Origin: Asterias rubens
Lineage: Eukaryota; Echinodermata; Asteroidea; Forcipulatida; Asteriidae
Assembly (NCBI RefSeq): GCF_902459465.1
Contig: NC_047065.1
Location: forward strand, 2,228,309-2,292,308
Direction of reading: 5' to 3'
DNA: 64,000 bases
Below the pieces are notes generated by a model that did no database searches, was not told where the DNA came from, and saw only the letters and a program-made list of their open reading frames with translations. Below are positions 34,041 to 47,000 of the stretch, piece after piece (the stretch's first letter is position 1; the number at the start of each line of letters is the position of its first letter). A program made the position numbers and the translations under genes.

Positions 34041-34686
34041 AGAGCGCCTACTAAATGTATACCTTTCCTTCAAAGCTAGCTAGCTATCAAAGCTTTTAAA
34101 CGGTTCCTGCAATGGTATACTGGTTGTCTATGTTAACGTATTTGATCAATCATACTCTGCCCAACTTGTACTCCAACCAGTTAGCAACATCATGTTTACT
34201 ACCCTAGCAGAGATTTCTCAAAGGCTAAAAGAAAGAAGGGGAAACTTGTGTAACAGTACATTTTAGGTGACCTAAAATGTAATGTTTAACAAGTTTTCCA
34301 TGGTAAACATTCGCTCGGCCCCAGCGGCTAGTCTATCCAGGATCGCTGGGATGGGCTAATCGCTTGCACAGATTCTTGTTCAGGAAGTACGTCATGTATG
34401 CAGTGCATAGAAATATGGTGCAATGTGAGTGTGATGCATGATGGGACTGTGCATTATTAAACCATTGACAGTGCATGATACGTTTGCCACACCCAGTGCA
34501 TTTGGTTAAAGCAAGGCGCTGGGGACGAGCCAATGGTAAACATTGCGTTGTTATGGTGTGTTCTTGTGCGGCAAACAACCTCAACAAGTACAAGTTGGTC
34601 GGAGTACAAGTTGGCATGACATTCTTTGAAATCTTTCTCTGATGTCAGATTGTTTTGCTCATTGGAAAATGAGAACAAAATGTGAT
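34041..34686. other. Intergenic stretch, no gene seen
   Basis: Minus-strand open frames around 34333-34702 have no recognisable domain and overlap one another in different frames. They were not called. Confidence 0.4.
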
Positions 34687-34689
34687 TAA

Positions 34690-34984
34690 AGGCACTTGAC
34701 ACCTTTGGTAATTGTCAAAGACACGTTTTCTCACTTGGTGTATCCCAACATATGCATAAAATAACAAACCTGTGAAAATTTGGACTCAGATGGTCATCGA
34801 AGTTGCAAGACAATAATGAAAGGAAAAAAAACACCATTTTTGCACAACTTTATGTGTTTTAGATGCCTGAGAAAGGCATCAGGCTTGAAGTCTTTTAATA
34901 TTTGTGTAACAGCTCTCCATTGCTCGTTTACAAGTAAGTGTTTATGCTAACAATTATTTTGAGTAGTTACCAAAAGTGTCCAGG
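34690..34984 (+). repeat. Family A TTAA-flanked element, internal deletion
   Basis: TTAA precedes AGGCACTTGACACCTTTGG. The interior is shorter than in other copies because part of the central palindrome is missing. The right end runs directly into the family E hairpin at 34985. Confidence 0.82.
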
Positions 34985-35142
34985 GGTGGATTTCACAAAG
35001 GTAGTCCTAACTTAGGACTAGTCCTAGGCAATGCTAAGAGATAGGACCAGTCCTAAGTTAGGATGAGTTTCTGGACTGGTCCTATCTCTTAGCATTGCTT
35101 AGGACTAGTCCTAAGTTAGGACTACCTTTGTGGAATCGACCC
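34985..35142. repeat. Family E near-perfect palindrome
   Basis: GTGGATTTCACAAAGGTAGTC pairs with GACTACCTTTGTGGAATCGAC. CTTAGGACTAGTCCTAGGCA and GCTTAGGACTAGTCCTAAG lie in the arms, with CAATGCTAAGAGATAGGACC and its inverse closing the stem. It is likely a foldback DNA transposon. Confidence 0.85.
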
Positions 35143-35869
35143 ATGTTGCTTGAAGTACATAATGTTCTTCAAACTCGAGATTTCCCAATCATCTCAAACA
35201 TGCAAAGTCTGAAATTTTCACTACTTAGTAGTTGAGTAATAGTCAAAGATGATAAAATTGTTTTTGAACTTTTATACTTGAAATATGTCAGTACTCGCCA
35301 AATGAAAAAGAAGGAAAATTTTTACAACAAAAGTTTTGTTGTTTCTGTTGTTGACACTTTTAGAGAGGCTGCTTAAAATGCATATTTATTAGAGAATTTG
35401 TTGGTTTATATTAAAATTAAAATTTTTGTTTTTATTGTTTTAATTTCTTTATAAGAGAAAGTTATATTCCATTACAGACCTTCAGTAATTTTTTGCCATT
35501 GTATATTTTGCAGTATGTTGCCCTTAAAAGAATCCCACAAAGTTGTATATGGTTTTCTTTTTTTAACGAAAGTAACTTTCTGAACAATGATGCAATATTC
35601 TTTTGAAATCAACCGTTAAAGAAGAGTCAGTTTTGTAAGATTTAAAATAAAAGTCAATTTTGTGATGCCAATGGTAATCTATTAAACAAATCTCGACTTA
35701 TCGTTAGATCTTGTCTTCTTGTTCGTTTGTGTTACTGAGTTTCGATTAGGACATGACTGTTTTGGTTGACCTGGGAATCCTCTTAAGTTAAATACAAAGT
35801 GAGTGAGATTGTCATGGTGCCTAATACTGAATAAAAAATGAAACTGAAATAAAATGATTGACAATTAAT

Positions 35870-36205
35870 GATCATGCGTTTCAGCCCCACTCTTATATTC
35901 AAAACCTGTTGACTCCCCGTACTACAAGACTGGGTCTTAGATTCACCAGCAACATGCTCCTTGCTCCCCGGTCTTGTCTAGCCAGCTACGGGGACAGGGG
36001 GTTTTCCATTACAGCAACCAGGCTCTGGAATTCACTCCCTGAAAACCTCAGGAAAATCCATGACATCTCCATCTTTCAGCATCAACTTAAGACACCTGTT
36101 CACACTTGCTTTCCCCAACACTTGAGAATTTCCCCTCTTTCCATCTTGACCGGCGCCTCTGAATGGTTTTTCACCAGATTTAGCGCGCCTTTAAAAATGT
36201 TGTGA
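35870..36205 (+). pseudogene. Fragment of a non-LTR retrotransposon reverse transcriptase (C-terminal end)
   Basis: The plus frame contains the pattern YGDRGFSITATRLWNSLPEN, followed by a short helical stretch and a hydrophobic end. This is typical of the last about 100 residues of LINE ORF2 proteins. The frame starts abruptly with no catalytic YADD block upstream, and an ATTATTATTTTATTATTAT tail follows at 36206. It is a 5'-truncated, dead copy. Confidence 0.7.
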
Positions 36206-37419
36206 TATTATTATTATTTTATTATTATAAACATGGCACCATTTTGATCATAATTTATAACAAATATAAAGGTTTCATGTAGCGCACGTGTCTACCAACA
36301 AGATACCTAAGGTGCTTAGTAGGCCTACATGATACAGAAAGAGGTTATTGAAGTTGTGAATTCTGATACCCAATTATGTTGCACACCTTATAAGGGTTTA
36401 CGACTTCAAGGTGCTGCGGCGCATTCAGCTGCCACTCTCCCAGCCAAACTCTCTAAATGCAAAAGAGTAAAATAAAAACTACTTGAAGAGCCATATGAGG
36501 GTAAACTCTTTCTCGAGTGGTCTTCCACTCTTTTATATTTAAGTTTGCATCTTTTTGGGTGATGTTTCACTCTGTCATGGAGTGAAACCCCTCTTAAAGA
36601 TTGAAATAGCCTCCACTCTTTTTATTAGAGCCATAATATGAGGGACAACTCAAAATGTAAAAAGTTTTTTTTTTTTCACTCTTTTACATTTAGAGAGAAG
36701 GAACACCGCAGGGAGGACCTCTTCTCTTTTTGATGGGAACCCCTTTTCTTCTCGATGAGAACCCCTTCTCTTTTTCGATAAGTGTACAATTCACAACTTA
36801 TTTCTGCGTAGGCCTATAATGATGTTTTTAAAATGCAATTCTTCGTTCATTGTTTGTAAAAGCAGATTTACTAAACAAATTTTCATTTTACGTGGTAAAA
36901 TGTCATAATTTCTTGTATGCTGCTCATTGCGCACACAAGTTCAGTTACCTCCCAATTAGTGGGCGTAACTATAGGGAGGCAGTGATGCTCGTGACCTCCT
37001 TTTGAAATTTTGATATTTTAAAAATGATTTTTCAGAGAGTAAAATGTTATACTCAACAGCTTTAATTGGGCAGGGGTGCCCCCCTCGTTGGTACACCCCC
37101 TTATGTGCCCCGTGACGGTGACGCAGTGCCTCAGCGAGCGTAGCAAACAATGGAGGACAAAACATGATTGTTACAGGAGGGAATTCTCCACATTACGAAG
37201 AATTGTTGCACTTTTATATTTCGCAATTAAAATAAAAAAATTGCAAAAAAGTTAATAATTTGCAATTTCTAAATTTAGCTTTTTGTGTTATTCAAACCAT
37301 AGGGCGAAATTTATTAGAACACCAAATTATATTGTTGTTTTTCAAAAAACAACTGCCATAATTACGCTTTAGATGCTATTCGAGGTGCACGGAAGCCCAG
37401 GAGATTCTCACGAAAGCTC

Positions 37420-37607
37420 CGGGTGCAATTTCATGGTGTTTAGCAGAAAATGAAAATGCCGCTCGATCAGCAAATCTCCTTGCAGCGAGCAAGTTTTAGT
37501 GGGATACCGGTGGCAACAGTATAAACTTGATGAAATTGGTTGGTAGCCTGTTTCTGCTAAGCAGGATTTGTTCGTGTTTAACAGGCTTTATAAAATTGGG
37601 CCCTGGT
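37420..37607. repeat. Family D hairpin element
   Basis: It runs from GTGCAATTTCATGGTGTTTAG to GGCTTTATAAAATTGGGCCC. The arms are more diverged than at 59677-59922. Confidence 0.65.
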
Positions 37608-37924
37608 TCTCACAAAAGCTCAGAAAGCTTTCGAGGTAAACTGACACAGTCTAGCGATCAGAGATACCCCCTTGGTGCACCCCCTTATGTTTCCCGTGAC
37701 GAAGTGCCCCACCAGCGCAAACATGAGCATACAATTATATAGAGAGGACAAAAGGTGATTGTGTACCAAAAACGCAAAAGGGAATTCCCCATTTCGAAAA
37801 GGCTTGGGTACAGAATGTACACCTGTACTTCCTTGTTCCACTTTCATATTTCGCAATCATTTTACAAACAAGAAGTCCCGGAAAAAACTGAAATCACACA
37901 AAAGAAAAACTGGCTCCATCAGGT

Positions 37925-37958
37925 CTATAAATCAGTGCGCAGAGAGTTGTTTATAAAG
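37925..37958 (+). promoter_or_regulatory. Candidate core promoter (TATA-like motifs) of the BPI/LBP gene
   Basis: CTATAAATC and TTTATAAAGG lie 80-112 bp upstream of the ATG at 38038. Position and sequence fit a TATA promoter with a short 5' UTR, but AT-rich DNA gives such matches by chance. Confidence 0.3.
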
Positions 37959-38037
37959 GAGGCTGCGAATTTCCTTTGGTTAGTTCAGTACCACCAGGGA
38001 CCGTCACGTCACATACAGTCATTAACTTAAAAAAATC

Positions 38038-41000
38038 ATGGCGCTCAACAAACTCAACCTGTTATTTGTTGTGATTCTATCGGTTTATTTCAGCCCAGCT
38101 GTGGAGTCAGTGAATCCTGGATTTAAAGGCAGGATCACCCAATCGGGACTCGACTATAGTGAGTATATACTAGTCTTTATTAAAAAACAATAATTAGGAA
38201 TTGAAGGCAAACTTAGGCGTTATATGGGGTTCAATCGGCTCTAGACAATAAATTGTAGTTAGTGCAGTTTGTAGCTATGGATTCCACCAATGCCTTTGCA
38301 GATTTGGAGCTCCTGTAAAATGAAGTGTATATTGAACATGGTTTAAGGTACATGGCATCCAAAACATTCATTTTCTATTTAAAATATTAATTTGTTGATT
38401 TCGATTTATCCCCTTTCAATTTATTTCGATCATTAGGCCTACAATATGAAATTGCAATTAATGACATTAAAGCACTGAGTATAGACGATATCTTTCGATA
38501 CACAGGGAAAACTCTTGCAATTGTTAAACAAACCGCGCTGGTTTGCATGGACGGCCAAAATGTTGGCAAAACATTCACTTGCGCTATAACAGATGTTGTG
38601 GACAAATTCAGAATTTTCTGCAAACTGTCCAATTAAATAAAATACCTCCTATGATTGGTTGCTTTGTTTCCAACTATTTCGACACCATTTAAAAATAATT
38701 ATGTGACTGTGTAACATTTACGAACTGTATTATTTTTTGCATGTATGACTTTCCCGAGTTGTTCATCCTCGGTTGGCAAAAACTCGGTTGCAAAAGAAAG
38801 GTCTATAAACACACAATAATGTTTATGGGGGACATTGTGGCTGATTGTACTTGTCTGTTGGTTTGTATTTTTCTATTAGTGCGTGATGTTGGGCTACAGG
38901 TTCTGAAAGAGGAAGTACAGCAACTGAAAATCCCAGATATTACCGGCGATGCGCATGTACCTGTGGTCGGTCACATTACCTACACAGTGTCAAAGTAAAT
39001 CAAAATGTTTTATGCCTATAGCATAGGCCTATAGCCTAGGCTCACATGAGCATACAAAATTGACATTTGTGTGTGTTGGAAGGGCGATGGAATGTTAGTA
39101 TATACGTGGCATAATATTACTTCAATTTAAGTGAAGGTATAAACATCAAATCAAGTAAAAGACAAAATCATTTTTTAAAGAAAATACAATTAGAGGGAAT
39201 GATACAATTAGTAATCACTCTTGTGGCAATACAACTGTTGGTTAGCCTACAGTGAAAAGCATTTTAAGAACATGTTCACCTTGATTCTGAAGTAATGTGG
39301 TTATGTAAAAAGATATCAGTTTTTATGCCCCCAAAAAATTGAATCTGAGAAGCGTTATACCGCGGTAACGCTTCTGAGATTGTGTAGCAGTATTCTTATT
39401 TTCAGCGATATCTGTCAAACACGAACAGGTCCAAAAACCAAAGGTTTACTTTGCCTTTCAAACGAAGACGTTCAACACAATAATACTCATAGCAGGAAAT
39501 GAGTTTATGAAATTGAAAACGACATGGCTCAGTTTTATACAATATCTTGTTGACATAATCTCCAAGTTAATTTGCATACAATCCAGTTTCACTTTTCAAT
39601 GATTTAAATTGTTTCCTGAACTAATAATAATTGACGTTTTTTTCGTAAAGCATTCGCATCACAAGTTTCTCGATCCCCCCAACCTTGACCTCGCTGACGA
39701 CAAAGACTGGAGTAGGTCTGACTCTGGCAGCAACTGGGATAAGTTTGTCTGCGTGGGGAAACTGGCACTACAGTAACCATGGATTGTAAGACTTAATTAA
39801 TTGACATTTCTAATGAATTAGACAACAAAAGTATAATAATATCGAATTCTTATACGTATCTACCAAACAAGGTACTCAAGGCGTTGAGTTTATACAAACT
39901 TACAGATAGAGAGGTTATTGCAGTAATGAATTCTGAGACCCAGCTATTTAGCACCTTACAAGGGTTTACAAGGTGAAACGGCGCATACAGCAGCCACAGC
40001 CAGGAACACCGGGGCGAACCCCTTCTCTTTTCGATAAGTGCACTGGGTTCTTTTACATGCGTTACACAACACTTTGAACCAACGGCTTTACGTCCCATCC
40101 GAAGGGCGAAGCAATGGTTAAGTGTCTTGCTTAAGGACACATGTGTCATGGCTTGGGATGCGAACCCACACTCTGCTGATCAGAAACACCAGACTTTGAA
40201 TTCGGTGCTCTAACCGCTCGTCCACACTTTCTCATTGATTTCAATTATTCGAATGAGACCATGGGCAAAACAAACACAACAAAGCCCTGTTGTACTTTAA
40301 GTTATGTACCTAATTTTGTTATTCTATTACAATGAAATGACATGTAATAAAAAATATTAATATTGAGCGTCTTATTACTCCAACCAGCATTCACATCAGT
40401 GATAGCGGTTCATTTGATGCATCTGTCTCAAGTACATCACTCATGCTCACTTTGAGGATTGGTTAGTCTTCCTTATTTATTTTACTATGTTTATCAGCTT
40501 TCGTTCCTATATCCTTCCTCCCTGCTTGAGTTATCTAATCTTTACATCAACTTTATACTTTTATATTTATTTACAGGCTGATGAAAAACACAAGAATTGA
40601 AACCCCTTTTGTAATCCTTAGGCCTATAAACCAAAATCAAAGTAAGGGCGTTTGAAACTTGAAATTAACAAAAACAATTGACAGTGGACAAAATATGATG
40701 ATAACAATCACAATACGTCAAATGGTCCACTTAATCTTAATCTTTATCTAGTGATGTTATGAACATTTTCTCATCTACAGGTGTGGACAACAGTGGGCGC
40801 CCTACTATCTCCATGACTACCCAAGACTGCTCATTTAACGCGGGAAATGTTAGAATCAAACTTCACGGCGGCGCGAGGTATCAGTTTGTTCATTTTGGTA
40901 TTCCCCAAACCTCAATCTTTATTACAAAATTTTTACGAAGAATGCGATTTGATTTTGTATGTACAGTGCTTTATCAAAACATCTTTAACTGACAAATCGC

Positions 41001-44000
41001 ACTAGTCCCTATGTTATAATGTTGGTGTTTACTTCTTAAATGCAGCTGGCTGTACAATCTGTTTTCGAAAGATATTGCTGGAGTTCTGAAATCCTCTATC
41101 AACCAACAGGTAGGCCTTATAGACCTTTATCATGGTGCAGCCATCTTGGATTTTTCCCATTGATATCAACGTTACCAAACCGAGGCTGGAAGAACAAAAT
41201 AGCCTGGTTTCTATTTTTGCAAAATGATTATTGGCATTCATTTTCGTTATTCGATACGAGGTGCATGACCAAGATGGAGGCAGGGTGCTAAAGGTCTATA
41301 TTGATCAGTAATTTCTTATAACGGGACATTTTTTTTTAACTCGAGGTGACAGCAGACTTGAATTCGTTGTTTTTGGAAATTATGAGCATGCTCAGAATCA
41401 ACACATTCAGCATAAAAAAAGATTAAAACTAACATTGTTTTATTTTAACTGTTTAGACTTGCTCTATGGTGATGAAGGAGGTTAATGATGATCTTGAGAT
41501 GCAACTGGCTAAGATTAAAGGTAAGTTATAATTGAGTAATGTTATTCTTTGCCGTATAAAAGTTTCGTCCACTCCACCTCATTCAACATTTGTATGTCAC
41601 ATTTTGAAACTTTTTGTTGGGGCCGGAAACTCCAAGTTGCATTTGAACCCTATGAAGAACCTATTACAATTGCCTTTAAAGTACGAAATTGATATCACAA
41701 AATATAAGCCCACGGTGTTCTTGACCAATACAAACTTTGCCAAAAGAAAGAAACAAAACTTACTCTTCAAACTGTTTTGATTTATTGTTCACAGTTGAGG
41801 CACATTTTGACAAGAATGCATGGGTTAATTATTCTCTGGTAGCGCCTCCTACGTTCACCGGTCACATCGATACCGCCCATAAGGTAATCTGGAAAATCCA
41901 TTTTTTTAAAACTCTCTCAAGAATCATAATAAGTTGATATAACAATACAAATATTCAGTTATTTCATAGCGCTTTATATCCTATGTCTCAAAGCGTTTCC
42001 AACATAATCCTTTTGTAACAGTTGATCTGAAAAGTTGCCAACGGCTGTAACACAGAAATCCGAACTGCGTTAGAATGCTATTCAAAATGGCGCCCATTTT
42101 GCCAAGAATTAACATTCAATTGAATTCAATTCAATTATTTCCATACTTGTGAAACAATGAGAATGTTTAACTAATAATTACAATTATTTAAGTCAAAGAC
42201 AGTCAGGAACAGGTCAAGAAAATATTAAATGAAAATGAAATGACATTAACAATCTAAATCAATAATCTGAAATAATAATAATTTGCGAACTGGTAACCGA
42301 CAGGGTGAGGTGTTTCCTGCCGGCCCAGGCCCACACACCGAGGCCCCTTTTACCGTACCAGTCATACCGTCAGATCCCGATGAATCACGGCATATGTTTC
42401 TCTGGATAACAGACTACATGTTGGAAACTGCGGGATACGTGTATTACAAGGCAGGAGTACTGGCGTACAATGCTACACAGGACAAGGTAAGAGTGCCGCA
42501 TTAACAAGTTTGTAGTTTTTTCAAGATTACAGGTTGGCAGTTTGTATTCCTTAAAGGCAAAGTGTACCTTTGGTTTTCGGAATCGTTCGATTGTTTAATC
42601 ATAAATTAGATCAGATTAGATAAGATTTTGTTATTCATCATGTAAACATGAAAGTGTAGATGTAACACAATCAAACCATTATGTGCAAATTTAACTTCAA
42701 AAGGTGGTCGCGTTTTGGGGGATATTGCCGAAAATCCAAAGCGAATTATTTCCATGCAGGAAGAATAATCTCCAGTCACATTCTGAGAAGCGTCATAGAT
42801 TCAAATTGTATAGGGCATAATGAACAACTGATACCTTTCTATATAACCAGATTACTTCGAAGTGAAATGTTTCTCAAAATACTTTATACTATATCGAAAA
42901 ACTGATGGAGGCTTCTAACCAAAAGTTCTTGTTGTTATTAATTTAAAGTGTTAACTAAAGCATTCCCTTTGTTTATAACAGCTACCCCCAGGTTTCAAGT
43001 ACAAACTCAACACGGACGCGTTGGCCGTGGAACTTCTCCTGCCACAAGTAAGTTTGTTTAAAAAAAAACTGTCTTTATCACATCGTGAGAGAGTGTAACA
43101 AAATCATCCAGTAATAGTTTCACATTATAGCCTGGATTACTTGCCTCACAATAATTTATATAAGCCAGAGATCTGCCTTGAGTCGACGTCAAACTTCGTC
43201 CAAATTTATATTTTGATCTCGCATTTGTTTCACGTGAAGATTTGCAGTTAAATCATTAATGCTTGTATACATAATAAAACAGTTCCACGCTGCTTTGGCA
43301 TGCATGACGACTGAACGTGCAGCTGCAACATCACCTTGGACCAACCAAAACACAGATATGGAAAGCTTACGTCACTGCACGTTTATCCGATGGGAGACTT
43401 TTGGGACACTTGGTGGCAGCAGACTTACCAGGTAAAATCCATTGTTCTAAATCGTGTGCGCACGCTCAGAACTACGTAAACAATGGAAATTTACCTGGTA
43501 AGTCTGCTGCCACCTAGCGTCCCAAAGTCTCCCATTAAATAATGGTATCCACTGAACTTTATCCTTTCTAGGTTCAACAAAACCTTTTAGCTTTTAATTG
43601 CCGTCACTGTATACAGTGTACTGAGAAAATTAGATTGGAGACAATCAAGGACTTGATTGTTACTTGTTATTCTTGTCTGTCTTAATTGCTTTAATGAAAA
43701 ATACCAATAGACTTACATGATGTGTTGTTTAAGTACAGTGTTCTGGTTCTTATAAAAGTAGGGACCAGTTGCTCAGAACAAATAAATAACTTTCAATCTC
43801 ATTGGAATAAAACTGTTGTCTTTTGCAGCTGAATGAGAAGTTTCCCAACATGCCGATGCAAGTCAATGTCAAAGCTATAGCGCCACCCATGGTCAGATTC
43901 ACCCAACCTCAAATCAACGCTTCTGTCAACTTACAGATTGATGTGTTTGTCATTAATAAGGACAAATCGCTGACTTTTGCGGTGTCCTTGGGTGTGGTAT

Positions 44001-47000
44001 GTTTAATACACTAATTACATAAAGCCAATCCTTATGTCGTTCACACTCATTTTAGTGTGTTTAAATTGCTTTATTCCACTGTAATTCAAGTGAACATTTA
44101 CAAACAAATTATTTGAACTTTGTAAAGTTTAAAATTAATGTAGTATGTAGATTTATATTTTAAGAAAAAGGGTTCTAGGGTCGATTTCACAAAGTATAGT
44201 CCTATTATCCTACAGGACTATGTCCTTTTGTTAATGCAAGTCGCCAGACACACTGGAATACCACGTCAAGGCTTGGGCTACAAATTAACTATTTTTTCAG
44301 TGGCCGTTGCCGCATACTCCTGGGCTGAAAAAGGGTTACCCCGTAACAGTCCATAAGGACGTTTGCTTGGTATCATCCATAAGAAGCAGGGCAAGTGACT
44401 CATCGTAACTCAAGCTAAGACTTGTTTTAATTCTTTGTTAAATCCATCCTTGGTATCCCAAGGATTTTGTCGCATACCAATTTACTTGTCTCTGATGTTC
44501 GATTTACTTAATATTTAAACTTCCAGGTCGTGCACGGATCTGCTTCTCTGGGCTGTGTTGAAAACGCCGCTGGTGGAAGTTCGTTGACATGGACAGTAAA
44601 ACTGAGGAAGTACGTAATGACTTCTTGTCAATAGGCCTAGTATCTTTAAACAAGTACTGACTGTACAATGCTTATACACATCGGTGTAAGGGTACAATCA
44701 AATAATGTTCTTTATCCCTGATGAAAATTTGACATCTCTTCTCTTTATCATCTGATAATAAAACTTCAAAGGTAGTTTATAGTTACAAACTTTGTTTTGT
44801 TGCAGGACTGATGTCACATTGAAGCGATCAGCAATTGGAAAAATAGATGTGAGTTGTATACAAGTAAAATATGAGTTTTGGAATGATTAAAGTCTGCCAA
44901 CCACTATTGTCAACATTACAAGATCTCAGTTTCATGAACTTACAGTAATAACATTATACTGGTAATAAATGCTAGCATAAAAACTTATCTTGTTAACGAT
45001 CAATGGAGAGCTGTTGATAGTATAACACATTGTGAGAAACAGCACCCTCTGAAATAACATATAGTTTGTCAGAAAGAAGTAATTTTCCACTAAAATATTT
45101 GAATTTGATTTCGAGACCTCAAAATTAGACTTTGAAGTCTCGAAATCAAGCATCTGAAAGCACACAACTTCGTGTGACAAGGGTGTTTTTCTTCTTATCT
45201 CTCAACGACCAATTGAGTTCAAATTTTCACCAGGTTGGTTATTTTATGCATTATGTTGAGTTACACAAAGTGAGGAGACTGGTCTTTGACAATAACCAAA
45301 GGTGTCAAGAGTCTTGAAACTCAACTCAATGACTGATTCTTTATTAATATTTATATTTTTGTTTTTCAGACGGATGGTCTGGCCATTGGTATTGAGTTTG
45401 CCTGCAACGCTATGCTTGTTCCCTGGATTAATGGTATAAATACCAAGTTCCATTTTACTGTAATATGTTATTTTTTAACTGATGGAGTTTTTTAATTTGA
45501 AGAAATAAACAATGTTCTTTTCACAGTCAATCTTTATACAGCATAAATTGTGTACTGAAGTAAACTTGCGGGTAAAACCATGTGTGGTATCTCTTTAGGG
45601 AGTGTTGGCTCTGAAGAGTTGGTGTAGTCTCTACGTTTCGAACAGTATACTCTGCTCGTCTTCAAGAGTATACTGTTCGAGTTCGCAGGTTTACTATTCA
45701 GTACTTGTTATTCTTCACCCCATGCAAAGCTTCAAACACCTATTTTGCTATGAATTGTGTTGTTTTTTTGATGTAGAAAATTATTGGCAGCATTGATATA
45801 ACAAAAGTGAAACGGCAGAGAGGAATGTTACTACAGAAGTTTAGCAATTTGGGGTCGATGTACTTTTTGTAACACAAAACACAATGTCCACAGCTTCACA
45901 ATAAATTGACACCGTTTGAAGATAATGATAGTAGAAAGCTTACCTTAATATTACTTGCTAAGGCAGTGTAGTTTTTGAGAAATGAGTAAAACAATGTCAC
46001 GGAAATACGTTTTTTTTGCTAAAGTAATGTTCGTCTCCTGAGACGAAAATTAATTTCGTGACTTGTTTTACTCATTTCTCAAAAACTTCAGCTCTTCAGC
46101 AAGTAATATTTTAAGGGAAGCTTTCTACCACCATTATCTTCAAACTATGTGCGTTTGATGTAAATCTGTGGTCGTTGAGTTTTGTGTCCTACAAATAACT
46201 GCAGACCCTTCAATAGAGGTACCGAAAGTCACCTGCCTGAAATTACCGATCAATTATTTCCTTATGGGGTGTAGGGTGTGAATCTTTGCATGGTGGAAAT
46301 ATAAATAAAAAGAGGTTAATAGAATGATTTTTTTTTTTTAATAAACAAGAGGTTTGCGGAAACACCATTCTTGAATTATGTTTGTTCTGTGATCAAATAA
46401 CAGTGGTTAACGACTCATCGATCATGCTCTGATCGTCTTCTATTTGTTAGTTGATTTTTTTTTGTTTTTGTTTTTGGGGGTTTTGTCTTTCTAGAAGCAG
46501 GAAAGAAAGGCATGCCCCTGCCGAACGCAGGCAACGTCAAACTTCAGAAACCTGTCATTCAACAGGGACAGGTAAACACATTCTATTATTTGCATTGTTT
46601 AATCATTCCGAGTGTGGTCATTATTTCGTTTCGTTTAGGCTAGCTATTTATCTTTCATCGGGCATGATATTTTGATATTATCACATGATAAGGACTGACC
46701 TACATGTACATGTTGGTGTATAGGCTCTCATTTCAAACTATTTAATCATAGTTCTTTTTAGAGGCAAAGCGGAAAACGGACTAAAATTATAAAGAATATT
46801 TTTGACTGTTTCATGCACAATTTTATGAAAATCTCATGAAAACGAAACGTCATCCAATCCACAGTGAAATGACAATATGAAAAGAAAAATAACTGTGGTT
46901 CTTTTCCTTTGCATATGGTACAAAAAATTCCATTTAAATAAAAAAACTAAAACAACTTTGTTGTGAACTTTAAAGAATTTTGTTTGTGCTTTATTTTTTA

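Larger units (their letters stand above)
36206..38037. other. Upstream region of the BPI/LBP gene with repeat fragments
   Basis: No exon with homology was seen. A diverged direct duplication occurs: 37060-37230 and 37660-37860 share CACCCCCTTATG, CCCGTGACG and ATTTCGCAAT. A family D element lies between them at 37420-37607. A TATA-like CTATAAATC at 37925-37933 lies about 110 bp before the start codon, and a second, TTTATAAAGG, lies at 37950. Confidence 0.5.

Noticed and set aside
39850-40149. Minus-strand open frame of 99 codons
   Set aside because: It coincides with a SINE whose body recurs at 58745-58985 with frame-breaking differences, which is not expected of a gene.
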